DNA of 64,000 nt from Agelaius tricolor (lineage: Eukaryota > Chordata > Aves > Passeriformes > Icteridae): contig JALJCS010000001.1 of the NCBI GenBank assembly GCA_023055355.1, positions 91,807,381 to 91,871,380 on the forward strand, in the 5' to 3' direction. The notes beneath the pieces were generated by a model. The model had not been told where the DNA came from. It worked only from the letters and a program-made list of their open reading frames with translations, and did no database searches. Made by a program: the position numbers and the translations under genes. How positions within the stretch are numbered: the first letter of the stretch is position 1; every line of letters starts with the position of its first letter. This document shows, in pieces, positions 40,301 through 53,324 of this stretch.

Positions 40301-41480
40301 TCCCAGCATGGAGAATCATGAGAGTCTAACTGCCAAAATTCCCTTGCAAAAATCCAACCTCTAAAAGATCCGTTTTCTCTCCAGAAAGAATATTCTTCTA
40401 CACAGTTCATGACTTCTCAGTGCAGGGTGTCCTGCTGAACACCAGTTCCAAGGACCTTCCTGTACCATCCTCACATGAAGTTGTAGCATTACCTCCCACC
40501 AGGCTGTTCTGCAGTGAGAACTACATTTCACTGAGGTTTAAGGCAGAAAAACTTCTCTGCAGAAAGCAAGTGAGCTGCACGATTCAATAGCCACCTATTC
40601 CATGAAAAGAGAGACTGTCAGTGGGTACAGTTAAGCTTGAAACACCCTGCTTTTTAAAATCAGTCATTTATTTTCCTATCAGTTATACTAATATGTAGCA
40701 GCAGGCAGCCAGAAGCTCACTTGAAGCGGACAGAAATTTTTTTACAACAAAGTTGTCAAACACCTCTTAGTTATCTCAGTGTCATCATTAGAAAAATTAG
40801 GACCATGTTTTTCCTAGCAAAATAAACAAGATCAGGACACAGGCATGGGCTTCCAGCACAGGCCAACTATTCTTCTTCCAAGAACAGCTCAAATAAAGTA
40901 ACAAAGACTTTCTTCTTCAATTTCTTTGGATGTCCTCAGAGGGGATGTTCACTGCAGTTTGTATTTCTTGCTCTGCGTAATTTGCTGAAAAATCTCAGCT
41001 GTACCTCTTCAACATAGTCATCAATTGGAAAGATCAATTGCTTTTAGTGGGTGAACTGCCCTTCCTACTCTCTGCAGGCTGTGTTGGACAGGGCAGGTAC
41101 CCCTTAAACTCCTGTGCTCACTCCCTCTAACCTGGGAGTCGTTCAAACTGTGCTGTAGCAGCAGCAGGCACAAGCCATGGTCAAAGTGTGCTGTTGCACG
41201 GTGCGGCAGTGCATCAGCCCTCCCCGTGGACACATCAGCAGAGTGCTCAGTTTGGTGTGCCAGGGCCACTGGGGTGTCACTGCCGTGCCCAGAGCTGTGC
41301 TCTGAGCCTGGGCAGCTCCCACATGGCGCATAGTGAGCGAGCAGCTCCGGCGTGTGCCGCATCCATGGCCCACATGTTGGGCCAATGTCACAGCTCCAGC
41401 TGCTGGCTTGGAAAGGGGAACCCTGATCCCATGCCAGGGAACAACTGCAGGGAGCAGCTGAGGGTTGTGCGTGTGCCTCT
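34346..41480. other. Unique non-coding DNA
   Basis: No supported gene or named repeat. Frames at 37027-37353, 39545-39991 and 41021-41362 on the minus strand overlap plus-strand frames and have no domain. A short A-run is at about 39365-39376. The portion at 41040-41460 is GC-richer and precedes the microsatellite and gag fossil; it could contain unrecognisable 5' sequence of that element. Confidence 0.55.
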
Positions 41481-41482
41481 CT

Positions 41483-41532
<50 letters not shown>
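41476..41532. repeat. (CT)n-(TG)n dinucleotide microsatellite
   Basis: A short CT tract (41476-41486) passes directly into an uninterrupted TG tract to about 41532, some 23 repeats. It abuts the start of the gag fossil: the first possible ATG of that reading frame is at 41549. It is likely polymorphic in length, and TG tracts can adopt left-handed DNA. Confidence 0.95.
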
Positions 41533-41535
<3 letters not shown>

Positions 41536-41548
41536 GAAAAGCATTAAT

Positions 41549-42650
41549 ATGTCTGGCTGTTGGCGGGAAAATGACTTGTTAAATTGCTCAGAGGAGGCCT
41601 GGCCCACCTATAGTGAGACTGGAGCAGTGTATAATCACAGAGAGTGTAACTGATGGGAAAAATGTGCTGGGTTTACTGAGTGTAATAGATGCTAAAAGGT
41701 ACAACCTGCTGTGTAGTTTAACAGCTCCTATTAAACCCACAGACAAAGCATTTGCTGGGACTGTGGAAATTCTACAATCCACAATATTGCCTGTCCCAAA
41801 AGCCACTGGTGAACACAAGGCATTTCTCTTTTTATAAACTGAATCATAAAAAAAAAATGTAGAAAAAGCAATTTCTGAATATGTGACTGGATAAATGAAA
41901 TTAACAGAGTACTACTAGTTTAAAAGAGTTTAATGATGCTCTAAGGAAAATGCAAACTGAAGGCATTAAAAAATACCAGCAGCTGAATGAAGCTGACTTG
42001 ATCCCTTCTGTGCTACAAATTGTTCCAGCAATGAAGACAACTGCTAGAATGCCAGGATGCTCTGACAGCATCTGGTAATCTTTACAGCAGATAAACTGCT
42101 GGTGAGGCAGACATCACAGGCAGCTCTTGGACTCTTCTTTTCCCTTCTTCTTGTGGTAAATAATCTTCAAAGCATGTTCAAGCACAAGCAAAACACTGAA
42201 AAAAAAAAGACAAAAAAAGAACAACCAACTTCTCAGAAGGGAAAGAGCAAAGGATCCCAGATCACCTTCTGGAGACGATGGAGAACAATGTAGCAGCTCT
42301 AACTCAATTAAGAGGTGTTTGGACTTTGTAATTAGAGGAGCAAGCTGTAATGCAGGGCTCATTTCACAGTCTGCTGCTTGTAACTGCAATAAAAGCATCA
42401 GGGACTGCTCAAAAGCATTTGACTTCAGCAAATGCTAAACCACACACAAAGGAAATCCTTGCTGCAGTGACTGTTGCTACAGAGAAAGTAAAAAACAAAA
42501 AGAAGCTGAATATGCTAATATGCTAAATAACTGAGAAACCAGTTGGCAATATCCAGCTCTGCAGCTGGGTGTATGGTTTGGTACTATAAAAGCCACTACT
42601 CTCATAGAGGTAGAGCCAGCCCACTAGAGTGTGCTGCTCCAAGGTTCCAC
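41549..42650 (+). mobile_element. Degenerate Ty3/gypsy-like gag (capsid plus zinc knuckle), pseudogene
   Basis: The plus strand carries the ordered landmarks of a gypsy-type gag of the kind annotated as 'K02A2.6-like', spread over shifted frames. They are: EAWPTYSE (about 41592) then RLEQ (41619); LLSVI (41673-41687); YNLL (41700) then KPTDKAF (41733-41753); ISEYV (41871); FNDALR (41929-41946); NEADL (41986) and AMKTTAR (42028-42048). A CCHC zinc knuckle relic sits at 42570-42611 with exact C-x2-C-x4-H-x4-C spacing; its second and fourth cysteines now read W and G, each explained by one base change. A possible second knuckle start follows (EC, 42627-42632). The frame is broken by at least two shifts and several stops, so it is dead. 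I found no protease, reverse transcriptase or integrase downstream and no LTRs. It could instead be a decayed domesticated gag gene. Homology was recognised by eye. Confidence 0.72.
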
Positions 42651-45600
42651 CAACTGGGATCAGGGACATCCCCCCATCCCCTGGGACAAAGCAGATTGCC
42701 CACATCTGCTGCACCAGAAAGGCAAGAGGTTGCAGCTCCTGTGGATGAAGGATGGCAGGGAGGAGGCACTTCCAACATGCAGAAGGATCTCAATGACAAG
42801 TTGATGACCACTGCAGCAGAAATTAGGCAGAGTTTAATGATATGGAATTTAACAGCTCTGCATTGTGGTGGTGAAAGAATCCATGCTAGGTGTATGCAAG
42901 CATAATAAATCCAGGATGAAGAAAAAATCTTGACCATCAGACAGTTATGGTATGATTGAGTAGCTTGTCACTGTGAGAAGACCTACCATGTCCAGACAGT
43001 TTATACTATAGCAGCATTTTGAATGTGAAGTGCTGGTGCTACCAGACACCAGACAAGGAAGGCCCTGGCAGACCCCAAGACTATTGATCTGGGCTGTTGA
43101 AGGCTGCTTTGAACAGAGCTCTAAGCTCCAGAGAACTGGTAGCTTTTCTCCAGTGACTCTTCTGAAGCCAAATGTCTCAGGTGCTCTCAGAAAGTTTAAA
43201 TGTCCTGTGCTTGGATCATTCGGGTCAGTCTGTCTGACATCACATGGATAATGAACTGACTCTCATTACTCAAAAGAATAGACCTGAAAGAACATCATTT
43301 TGCTTAGGCAGTGAGTCTCATGATGGGAAAGATGGATTGTGTCACTGTAGGAACACATGCTTGTCAGCCACAGGACCCAAGTCTTTCACTTGTGCCTGTG
43401 GTTTTCACTGGGTTTGTGCATAGCCATTGCTTGAATATGAAAAGAGAGAGACTGTGCAAGTGCCTCATAGCACCTCAAAATGCATTTTGGGTACAAAACA
43501 GCAGAAAAATAACTAAATTTATACCCTTCCTTACACCATCTACCCAAAATACAAGGGTCCTATTGAGTTATTTCATCTCTTTAATTTCCTGCTCTTTCCA
43601 CAGACAGAAGACTAGTGACACCTGTCATATCATTTCCACTGTACTGGCCATTACGTTTAATCAACTAGATCCTAGGAAGCTCTTTGATCTCAAAGGAACA
43701 TTACAAAAAGTCCTTGCCTCAAAAGCTTACTGCTCACAGAAAGTGCTGATCCTTGGACTAAATTGGAGCTTCCATGAATTTGGTTGTGAAACAAGATTTC
43801 ACAGCCCTGATACACACTGTTATTTCTATAAAGACATCAGTGGACCCACTTCAGGTAATTTCCAAGAATCATGCCAGGCTGAACTTAAGCTCTTGTATTT
43901 TCCCCTCAGTGCCTGGAATCCCTGACTCACTAAGAAGTCATGTCCTTCAGTCCTTTATATATTTTCATTTTGTTTTTATCCCCACATGCAGAAAACAGTC
44001 AACAGTACATCGCATTCAAGCCTCTTCTCTATTTGTACATTGGAGTGATCTTCCCTTTGTCTAAAGGTCAGATTACATTAGCAGTTCACATTCCTGGTTA
44101 AACATGCAGGCAGATGTTTTCTTCAGGGGGCAGATCATGTAGGAGGAGGCATCGTTTTCTCCTCCGGTCTTCAGTCAAACTAAACTTGTCATCTTCAGCT
44201 GTGTAAACGTGCATCTTAACTGAATGGCATATGCTTCATTTTGGATTAACATTTCAATGAACTTAAAACCATTTGAGGGTCTGTTATCTCTTTTCTTAAA
44301 TCCTGGGACGCTGAAATTAATGGCAGGTCTGCTGTTAACTTCAGGAAATGGTACTGGAACTTCTGCCTCCCCCTCGACTAAAATATGGTTCAGTCATGAA
44401 AAATGGAAATACATTTCACTCTATTTAGCAAGGACACATTCTGAAATGCAATTTGGCACTGAGGAAGTAAGTCTGGTTCATGAAATGGCTATGCATGTAG
44501 AAAAGAAATTACTTTTCCAAAGCCTCCAGCTTCTCTTTAATTAGACTAAAAACCCAAGACTGTGACAGGTTTTCTGTAGAGCTGGAGGTCCTTGTGGACC
44601 CAGCCTTCAGCTGCACATGAATGTTTCACCTCTACTAATTTTCTCTTATTTTCTGTGAAACTTGCATCCCCCAGCTTCAATTTTCAAGGTATAGAACTTG
44701 CCATCCTTAGACAAGGAACTTCATGTGAGTGTTTCACAGTCGGGAGACCATAGCATAAATGCAGCTTTCTGAAACATTTGCTTGCAATTCACAGAGAAGA
44801 CAAATTTGAAATTATGGAAAAAAAGATTGTAAATAAAGCAGTGTTCCCCCCAAACAATACTCCCACAATATCACAGGCTCTGAAAGCTGATTTTTTTAAG
44901 AATTAGGGATGCTTTATTAGGAACTTCCTAATGTCTACTTGGAGTCAGGAGGCAGAGATTTTCTCTGGGTGTGCCCCATCACCTCTTCTCTGGGTGTTAG
45001 AAGTATTCATCTTCAAATTAACTTAGCAGCAGAGTCTCCTGATGGCTTCTTTTAGTTCATTCATATATTGTCATATATCACAGTTGCCATATATCACTGC
45101 CACAGCAGATTGAGAGGAAGGCTGGAATTTGGGCCAACACTTAGACTCAAATGGCTCTCTGTGTCTGGGGTGGGGTTTAGGGTAACATTACAGGACTAAC
45201 TGTACTACCATTTGCTATGAATATTGACGCATCCCAACAGAATATCCCATTTTGCTAACAACTCTACAAAACTATGATCTGAATATTTTAAATTGTCATC
45301 TGTGATCGGGTCAATCTTTTAATAAATAATTGAACATATAGGCAGCAAGAAGAAAATGTCTCCATATTTATATCTACAGACAGGATTGGACTAGGAAAAA
45401 AATAATCAGCTCTGCTTCTCTTGAAGAAAGTGGTGACTTTTCCTTTTTAAAAAAGAGAGCTTGAGTACTGTCACACTGAGTGACCCATCCCCTCTTATGT
45501 GGCCTTTCTACCAGAGTTAGGTCTGCTTCTGTGAAAGCTTGCCCAGACTAGCTAAGCTTTGGAAAAAAGGCTGTTCCTGTAGGCAGGAAGTTTTTACTGG

Positions 45601-47982
45601 ATCAGTTGGAAGAGTGCAGGGCTGCTGAGCCTGCTGGCATTGCTCTCAGCCCACATAAGTGTCACCACTCAGGCAATGAACATGTCCCAGCTCTGCTCCA
45701 CTCCCCTGGCTCCTCCAGAGCTCCTGTGGCCGTCTGCCAGGGAATCCCTCTGGAAAAGGAGGAAGAAGTCCTCTGATCTGATCCTAGTGCAGCCAGGTGG
45801 ATGGCAGCAAGGTGTTTCCTGTAGGATCACCAGCAAGTGGAAAGGAAATGTGGGACTACTTAGGCAAGATGGTCGGAGAGATGGAAACAAGGAAGGAAGA
45901 ATAGATCAGAAGAGGATTTAGGAGGGAGAATTGGAGGTGTGAAATCTGAGAAACAGATCCTGGGATATTTAGGTAGCAAGGACAAACTTCTCTTTCTCAG
46001 CTGCAGCTCTTTTCCCAGTCTCAGAGTCAGTCACTCAAAAATTAAGGATTTGGCAAAAAAGTTATTTTGCAAATGAAAATATTGCAACCCTGTGGGGAAA
46101 AATACTATGTGATCATGTAATTAAAGTCTGCATCCTGATACATAAGTAAAGTAGGCCAAATTTAAATTGTGCAGACAGTAAATATTATTTTTTAAATTAA
46201 ATTGTAGAAACATTTTATGACCTGATGACTTTTTTGTTTTATTTAGGGGGAATAAAATTGTTGAAATATGTAGAGCAGCCAAAACAATGAGATGGAGAAC
46301 ACTAATACTGGAAAATATTCAAGCAGTGGATTGAAGTGACAAGAGATTATCTCAAGAGACCCACAGGCTACCAGAATTTATTTCTTCTTCACTTGCAAGT
46401 TCATATTATTTTTGTTATATTTTTCCTCTTTTTTTTTTTTTTTTCCTGGAAGCTGATCAAATATCTGTGGGGATAGATTTTAAGTCACAACAGTGCATTT
46501 CAGTGACTAAATACTGATGATGTCTCTCTTAATGACTCACTTTTCTGTTATTTCAAGAGGAAGTATGTGTCCATTCATGATAAGGGAAGAAGCCTGAATT
46601 TTGCAAAAATTTCTCAAGTCTGTGGAGTGCTATTACATCCAGCTTCAGACTAAACAAACACACCCAGCAACATATGGAATTAAGGGCTAAGGATAAAGTC
46701 CACTAATAACAAAGAAACTGTTTCTTCAAATGCTTTGCATCAGACCTCACATTTCCATTGGAAAAAACTTCACAGCCCCATTGTATTACGAACATCTTAA
46801 GAGTGGATGTTGCTCCATGAACATTCATGCTTTAAATTTGCTGTAAATGCTGTGTATCTGAGGTAGATTCCAACAACATTTCTTTGTATGAAAAAATGGT
46901 AAATGGAAAATGTTTCCTGATTCCTAGAAGAACTGGTTAGATGATCTGTGATGGCAGACTCTGGAAGCAGTAGCTAAGCCCTGGCCTTACTCTTCCCATG
47001 GAAATAAAATGGAGTTTTTTGGCTTTTACTTCAAAGAAAGACAAATACAATGATCCTGAGGATCTGTTAGAGTTGCACCCTCTGCCCAGCACTCCTGAAA
47101 GGGCTCAGCTCACACTGCCAAGACGGTGCTATCCCACTGCCTTATAAATGTTTATCACCAAGACTATAGTATTCTCATGAATACTATATTTATTAAGGTC
47201 CATGGGGTTTCACACTTGAGGTCAAACTCTGTTTTGATTTACACTTTGTTCTTTTCTGGGAAGAATCTCACCACACTGAGGAGCACCTGATTCGTTGGTG
47301 AGCTCCTCCAAGCACGCAGCCCCCATCTTCAGCAGGATGGAGCACCACAGCACTCCCCAGGAACCAGCTCCTGAGCACCTCAGCAGCTCACTTTTGTGTG
47401 GCAGGGGTGTCAGCATTTGACCAAGAATATCTTGGTCCCAAAGCTGCACACTGTCAGATACAGCAATCTTGTGGTTTTTATCTACAGTGCCATTATTTTC
47501 CCTTTCCTTGTGTTTTCACAGTGAATTAAGTTATTTTGGAGCAGAGCCAGCATCATTCTCAGACTATATCTGAACATATTTCCATTATATATTATATATA
47601 TTCCCATAGACTGTCATTGTATTTTGAGGGAAAACTAGACCAAATCTGCAGCTTTCTACTCCATTTAGTATTAGTTTAAAGGAGAGGCTATCTTGCTGCT
47701 CTCTTAGATAAATGAAGTTTAGAAACATCAGTGGGAATTTGGCTCTTCTGTCTAAAGAGAAGAAAATCTGGGAGATTTTTTGAAAAGTTGATGTATTTTC
47801 TTTAATTTGTGGATTTGGCTTCTAAGTTCCAAAAGCATATACTCTTCTCCAAAATATGGCCTTTTCCTTGATTTTAATTCATTTGCTGGAGGATTAGAGG
47901 AATCAGACCTTTGTCTTGCCCTGTTTGATTGTGCCTTTGGTGTTGAAGCAATCAGTGAGCCTCTGTGGGTATGGATACAGGA
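42651..47982. other. Unique non-coding DNA
   Basis: If the gag fossil were part of a full element, its pol region would lie here, but I see none of its catalytic motifs. The longest open frame of the window (43311-43925, 204 codons) has no domain, no splice context and no protein-like pattern. Imperfect ATATATCAC repeats occur near 45060-45100. Confidence 0.55.
46429..46444. repeat. Poly-T run (16 nt)
   Basis: Sixteen uninterrupted T within a T-rich neighbourhood. Simple repeat, no linked retrocopy recognised. Confidence 0.85.
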
Positions 47983-48205
47983 ATCACAGACTCACAGAAC
48001 TGGTCAGGCTGGGAGGGAGCACAGGGTGTCATCTGGTCCAACCTCCTTGCTCAAGGAGGGTCATCCTAGAGCACATTGCTCAGGATTGCATCCAGATGGT
48101 TCTTGAACATCTCCAGGAAGGGAACCTCCACAACCTCTCTGGTTCCAATGTGTGGTCACTCACACAGTAAAGCTCTTCCTCATGTTCAGGCGAAACTTCC
48201 TGTGT
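47983..48205 (-). mobile_element. CR1 LINE 3'-end fragment, minus orientation
   Basis: The plus strand shows the reverse complement of a typical avian CR1 3' end. It begins with two to three copies of the terminal octamer (TCACAGAC/TCACAGAA). It continues through CTGGGAGGGAGC, ATCTGGTCCAACCTCC, TGCTCAAGGAGGGTCA, CTAGAGCACATTGCTCAGGAT, TGAACATCTCCAGGAAGGG and CCTCCACAACCTCTCTGG, and ends at CTTCCTCATGTTCAGGCG then AACTTCCTGTG. Beyond 48205 similarity stops, so this is a 5'-truncated copy of about 220 bases, as is usual for CR1. It is better preserved than the others in this window, hence probably younger. Confidence 0.95.
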
Positions 48206-51200
48206 GGGAAAAGGGTTCCTGCACAGCCCCCTACACCTGAGCTAGGAGCAGCTGCTGGGCTGGCTGTGGAAGACCAGGCTCTGCCCCTGCACGTGGGCTG
48301 CCACAGCAACAACCTCTTCAAGCCTGAAGATCTGGTCCCTCCTTAACCCTCAAGGGACTTCAGCAACATTCATGCCTATGTCTTGTAAACATATGTTGCA
48401 AACATTACATGTAATTTTTGTATTGCAGTTGATAGCTTTAGTGAGTAATTATTCACAGGAGAAGCTGCTCTTTGAAGTCAGGACTTGAGACCACAAACAG
48501 AGGATGTGTGCCCAGCCACTTGCAGGAAAATAAACACAGAGGCCCGTTCTGCTGTGCCACCTTTAACAAACATGCAGCACTATTCAGGGCTTTTAAAAGA
48601 AAACAACAGAGTTCCTCCTGCCACCCAGTAAAAAATGTATGTTTGCAATCGCGTCTTGTTTTGCATATGATTGGTAGCATACTTTTAAACTGCTGTAAGT
48701 AATAAAAATATATATGTGCAAGTTGGCCATAAGAAATGCCAAAGTTTCACCTAATAAAATTTTGGTATGCCTCAATTTTCAAAGTAAATTTGATTTATTT
48801 GAGCCACCAGCCATCTGATGACAGCCTTGTGTTTTTTATATGAGTCATGTCCCAAGGGATCTAGAATATGCCAATAGTGTACCTTGGATCAGATCCAGTG
48901 TCCGCAAACAGGTTTTCATTAGACTTTGATGCCAGTTGCATTGGGGAGCAGAGAGGCTGCTGAAAACCAGCTTTACTTTGGGATCATTTCTTTCTTTTAG
49001 AAAAAATAACAAAGATCTTTTTTAGAGAAGCTTTACGCCTCCACATTGTAGGTGTATGGCAATATTTTAGGGAACAGTAATCTGTTATTGCAGGTGGTCA
49101 TGCTTCAAGCACTTCCGTATTTTGAGAATAGATCAGACAAAGTGCAACAACTTTTATTGAAAAATTGCCGAATTTGTAAATTAGAAACATATTTTTCTGT
49201 GGCTAAGATTAAGTTAGCATGTATTACAGTCACTGGCACTTCTCTGAAGCACTAAGGGGAATAAAATTACATAGATTATTCCACATATCCTGGGTTGGGA
49301 CCATGGGCATACAAGAGGGCATCTCAATCCCGTGGTTCTAGATCCGGTTTAATATCTGCAGTAATACCATAGTGCCTTTAGACTGGAGGTCTTTGACAGG
49401 CAATGTGTACCTCCCTTACCCTTGTTCCTCTCAGTGTGGGTATTGCTGTCTCCCAGGTGATGTGGGAAGACAACAGGAACTGGATTTAAGTTCTGGGAAG
49501 AGCCATTGCTGTGTATTGCCATTCTGTGGTCTCTGTAATAGATTCAGAGGGATCACATTCAGCCTAAAAATGGACCCTGGCCTGCCTTCCCCTTCCTCTA
49601 AAGTAACCACACTTTGAAATTTTGACTAAGATAGGAGAGTAAATGGGAGTGGAGGAAATCCTGAGAGACTCTTGGAGGTGCTGATGGGGGCATACAGCAG
49701 TCCAGTAAAATAATGCCTTTGGGCCAGATTTGCCTTCATGACTGGCAATTCTGTATGAATTCATAGAGCCCTTGGCCTATATCTCTCACTGATAGCAGGA
49801 AAAACAATGATAAAAAAGAGAGAATCTTTTTCTTTCATAATCCCAGAACACTTCTGATCTTTTCTTGTCTGAAGTTGTCATGAGATAAAAAACCTTGTGC
49901 TTCTTTGGCTGGACACCACTGTTGACAAGGAGAGGGAATGGGGAATGATTCATCCTCCACAGAGCCATGCAGTGCCAGATGGCAGCAGGAGGGATGGACA
50001 GATGGAAGCAGGCTTTTATCCTGTGGGCTGCACCCCTACCAGGGAGGACAGGGTGAGCCCTGTGGCTATGTATCACTGCCAGCTCCCTCCATGCAAAATT
50101 CTGTCCCTCCTGTTCCCCCTGTGCAGGCTTCTCTTCCTGATTCTGCTATGGAGGCAGAATTACACAGATGCTGGAGATCCAGCATTCCTAGGGTGGAAAG
50201 CTGCTTCCCTTTCCAATGAAGGAGGATGGTGAGGGAAAGTGTCCTTCCTCTTCCTGAGTGGAGCCCTGCCACACCTCGGCACAGGCCTACGGGGGAGTGT
50301 GAGCCCTTCTCAGCTGGGCCTTCCATGTGGCTGCAAGTCTGACACAGCTGCAAGACCAGAGGCACTCCTGGATAGCCTCTGCTTGCTTTGGAAACTTTCT
50401 CTCAGCATTTCCTGAAGGCAGCACTGCACAGGGCCAGGAAGGATGTGCAGGGCTTCAGGTGCCAGGGAAAGCCAAGCTCACCTTCCCTGTGAGACTATGA
50501 ACAAACACCTTGGGCAGGATCTATGAGCCATTCAGGCCAGCACCTCAGCTGTTCCTGGAGACAGGCCTTCCCAACAAGCCACTCTTTCCTCCATTCTTTC
50601 CCTTCTGAGTTTGGTATGTCTGGCTTTTACACCCAGTGACAGGCAGCCCCAGAAATCATCTGTTTCCCCTCCTTAGGAGAGCACAGAAGAATGTGTGCAG
50701 CACAGTCTGAGAGTCGTGCAGGTGGGGGCTGATGAAGGCCATATACAGGATCTGTATCCATATACCTACAGGATCAAGAACCACAGTTTTCTCCCAGTGA
50801 CTCTCTAAAGATGCCCTGTGACTGAGTCCAGCCCACAGCAGTACCTGAGCACCTCTCTTCTCACTGACTCCAACCAGACCTAAGGTGTCCCATGGCTGCT
50901 CAGGGTGTCTGTGACAAGTATCTGGAATTTCTTTTTTATGGCGCGGAGTGCTTATGGTAGAGGGAAGACTGGAGCACTAAGCAACACATACTGAATACTT
51001 TTTGGTGATGTGTATTATCTGGTGATGTATTTTGGTGATGTATCATCCAGTGCAATGAGCAACTCTCATAATGCAGGTTATTGACAACAGGTAGCATTAA
51101 TACATGGTATTGATTATCTTCTTTCTACTACTCCTTGGTTTCTAAGCACATCAGTCCTTGCAGGAAAACCATGTACCTCCCTCTCCCTGGATGCAAATCA

Positions 51201-53324
51201 GCAGCTGCCCAGTACCAGGAGACACTGGCTGTGTTGCTGTGATTATCCTCCACTTAACAAGCCTTTTAAATTCCGAGCTCCTGTCTGTGCTGCTTACGTT
51301 TTTCCTCAAATTATCTGGTTTCACACACTTGATGCTTGCAAACAGAATCCATGCAAATACCCCAGCAGTCATTAGTCATGCTTGGTTACACTTTTCAACA
51401 ACTTCTCAGTGTGAACCCTGAAAGGCCCTGCTCTGTTTTGTGGCTTTTAAAGCTTGCAACTGGTAGAGGTGAAGGATAGATTTCTGGTGTGTTTATTTGG
51501 CTTTTTAGTTCCACTACATTTTCATGGGAAAGAAATATTTCTATGAATTCACGGACACCTATAGAGCACAATGCTTAATTCATTTTGATGTTCAGAATAA
51601 AAGAAATTTGCTTTATTTTTGCATATAAAGTTTTCCTTCCAGCTGTGGTGAAAGCCTTTGAAAAGCAGCCCCAAGGAGGTGCAAGATTTCCTCCCGGACA
51701 GACATGCTTCCAAACTTTTCTGTGTGGAAACTTTAGCAGCATCTGCAAGAGGAGAGAGACTAGGGCGTAAGGCTCTCCAGACAAGCTTAGGAAAAACACT
51801 GTTTCCATAGCTAACTGAAGAAGCTATATTAAAAACTGAGGTGAAGACAGTGCCAACTGCACCCACCCATAATTTACACTGTGAGAGATTCTGGTCTCCT
51901 TAGATTATGCTCGACTTGCAAAGAGAGGAGCAAAGGGACTGAAGTTAAACTGACATAAATTGGTCACATAAACCCAAAAAAGATTCAGTTTAAGTACCCC
52001 CCCGTGTGTAAATGTAAAGCACCCTCTAAGAGGGGATCTTTCAGAGTGCCTGGAGCACACATTGGACCAGCTTACTCCTGGCTTGCACATTAATAGATGT
52101 GATGCAAGTGGGCTTAAGGCTGCTTGAATGAGACCAAAGCTGATCTAATGCACAGCACTCCACACACTGGTTCTGAACGTGATCCAGTCTCTGCTGGCAG
52201 AAGCTGTGTGTGTATTCCTTTCCTCAGTTTATAGCCCCCCGTTGTAGCAGAGGCAGGCACCATCCATAAAACTAAAATCATCTTCCATCACCAGTCCCCC
52301 TCATGGCCCCGGGGCTCCTGCCACTGCCACTCCCCACATCCCCACACAGAGTTCTTCCCTGCTCAAATGGACTCTGCCAACTCTGGCTTTTTTTCCATTC
52401 CTCGCTCTGAGGAAGCAAAAGGGAAGCTTGAGGTTTTGGGGGTTTTTTTGTCAGAAGCCATTTTCCTCCATCCAGAGCAGACATACCATGACATTATTTT
52501 CCCAGCTATTGCCACCTGGCTGCCACCTCCTTCTGGTTCAGCTCGCCTCAGCCATCTCGTCATCTCCCAGCTGAGATGATAAGTGCTGACAGCTCTGTGT
52601 CTGGAGCCAGACACCCGCTGTGCCTCTCAGCTTTGCACCCTTCAATTCCTATGGCCTGGGCGCTGTAGAAATGGAGGAGGGATGTTGATGTTTCTTAATA
52701 CACTGCGTATGAGGAATTATTTCAAATTTTCCTATAGATCTCAAAGTCAGCTAAAGTCCTTAAGGTTTCTGTTGATAGCTTATTCTTTTTCTTTTTTTCT
52801 TTCTTTTATTTCAGTACCCCTTGAAGGATTTATGCCACCCTTTGGGAAAGCCTGCTTCCCTTTCCTGAGGCAAAACAAGCACCTGTGAAATTTGTGCTTG
52901 CAGAGTTTGCTGGGATTTGTATTGTGCTCACAAAATATTTTTGCTCCTTGCTTGGCGGATTCCAGAAACAAGTGTTAATGCAACGTCGGCTCACCAACTT
53001 GCTTTATAACAAGGCGTACAATGACCATGGGAAAGGATAGTATAAAACACATCCATGTGAGAAAAACTGGCTTAAAGAATAACTCTAAACTCTGGTTTTC
53101 CTCCTGTCTAAATCAGTGAGAATTATGAATTTTTTTTAAAATCAATCATATTCCATAAAAAAGAAACCTTTTCCCCAGTTGCTTTTTTGACTCTTGTTCT
53201 CCAAAATATAAGAAAAGATTGGACAAACAGGGAATCATTTACCAAGTGTGAGCTTAATAGAAGTGTTACAAGGAGAAGCTGACCTAGGTGTGCCCAGAAG
53301 AAAAGATGAAGGTCATTTGAAGAT
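48206..53324. other. Unique non-coding DNA
   Basis: No supported gene. Overlapping open frames at 49.9-50.4 kb and 52.3-52.6 kb lie in GC-richer DNA without domains. A strong polypyrimidine-AG at 52790-52814 is noted as an isolated splice-acceptor-like site. Confidence 0.6.
51001..51045. repeat. Short imperfect repeat of GGTGATGT
   Basis: The word TGGTGATGT occurs three times at 51003, 51020 and 51033. The last two copies form a 13-base tandem duplication with divergence at the end. It is a small slippage-type repeat. Confidence 0.65.

Noticed and set aside
41143..41653. Open frames through the (TG)n tract (CVCV or HTHT repeats)
   Set aside because: Translation of a dinucleotide repeat, not a gene.
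43311..43925. Longest open frame in the window (204 codons, plus strand)
   Set aside because: No recognisable domain, no splice or promoter context and a composition typical of chance frames. Kept as non-coding.
42651..46000. Search for gypsy protease, reverse transcriptase and integrase downstream of the gag fossil
   Set aside because: No catalytic motif could be read in any frame, so no pol region is called.
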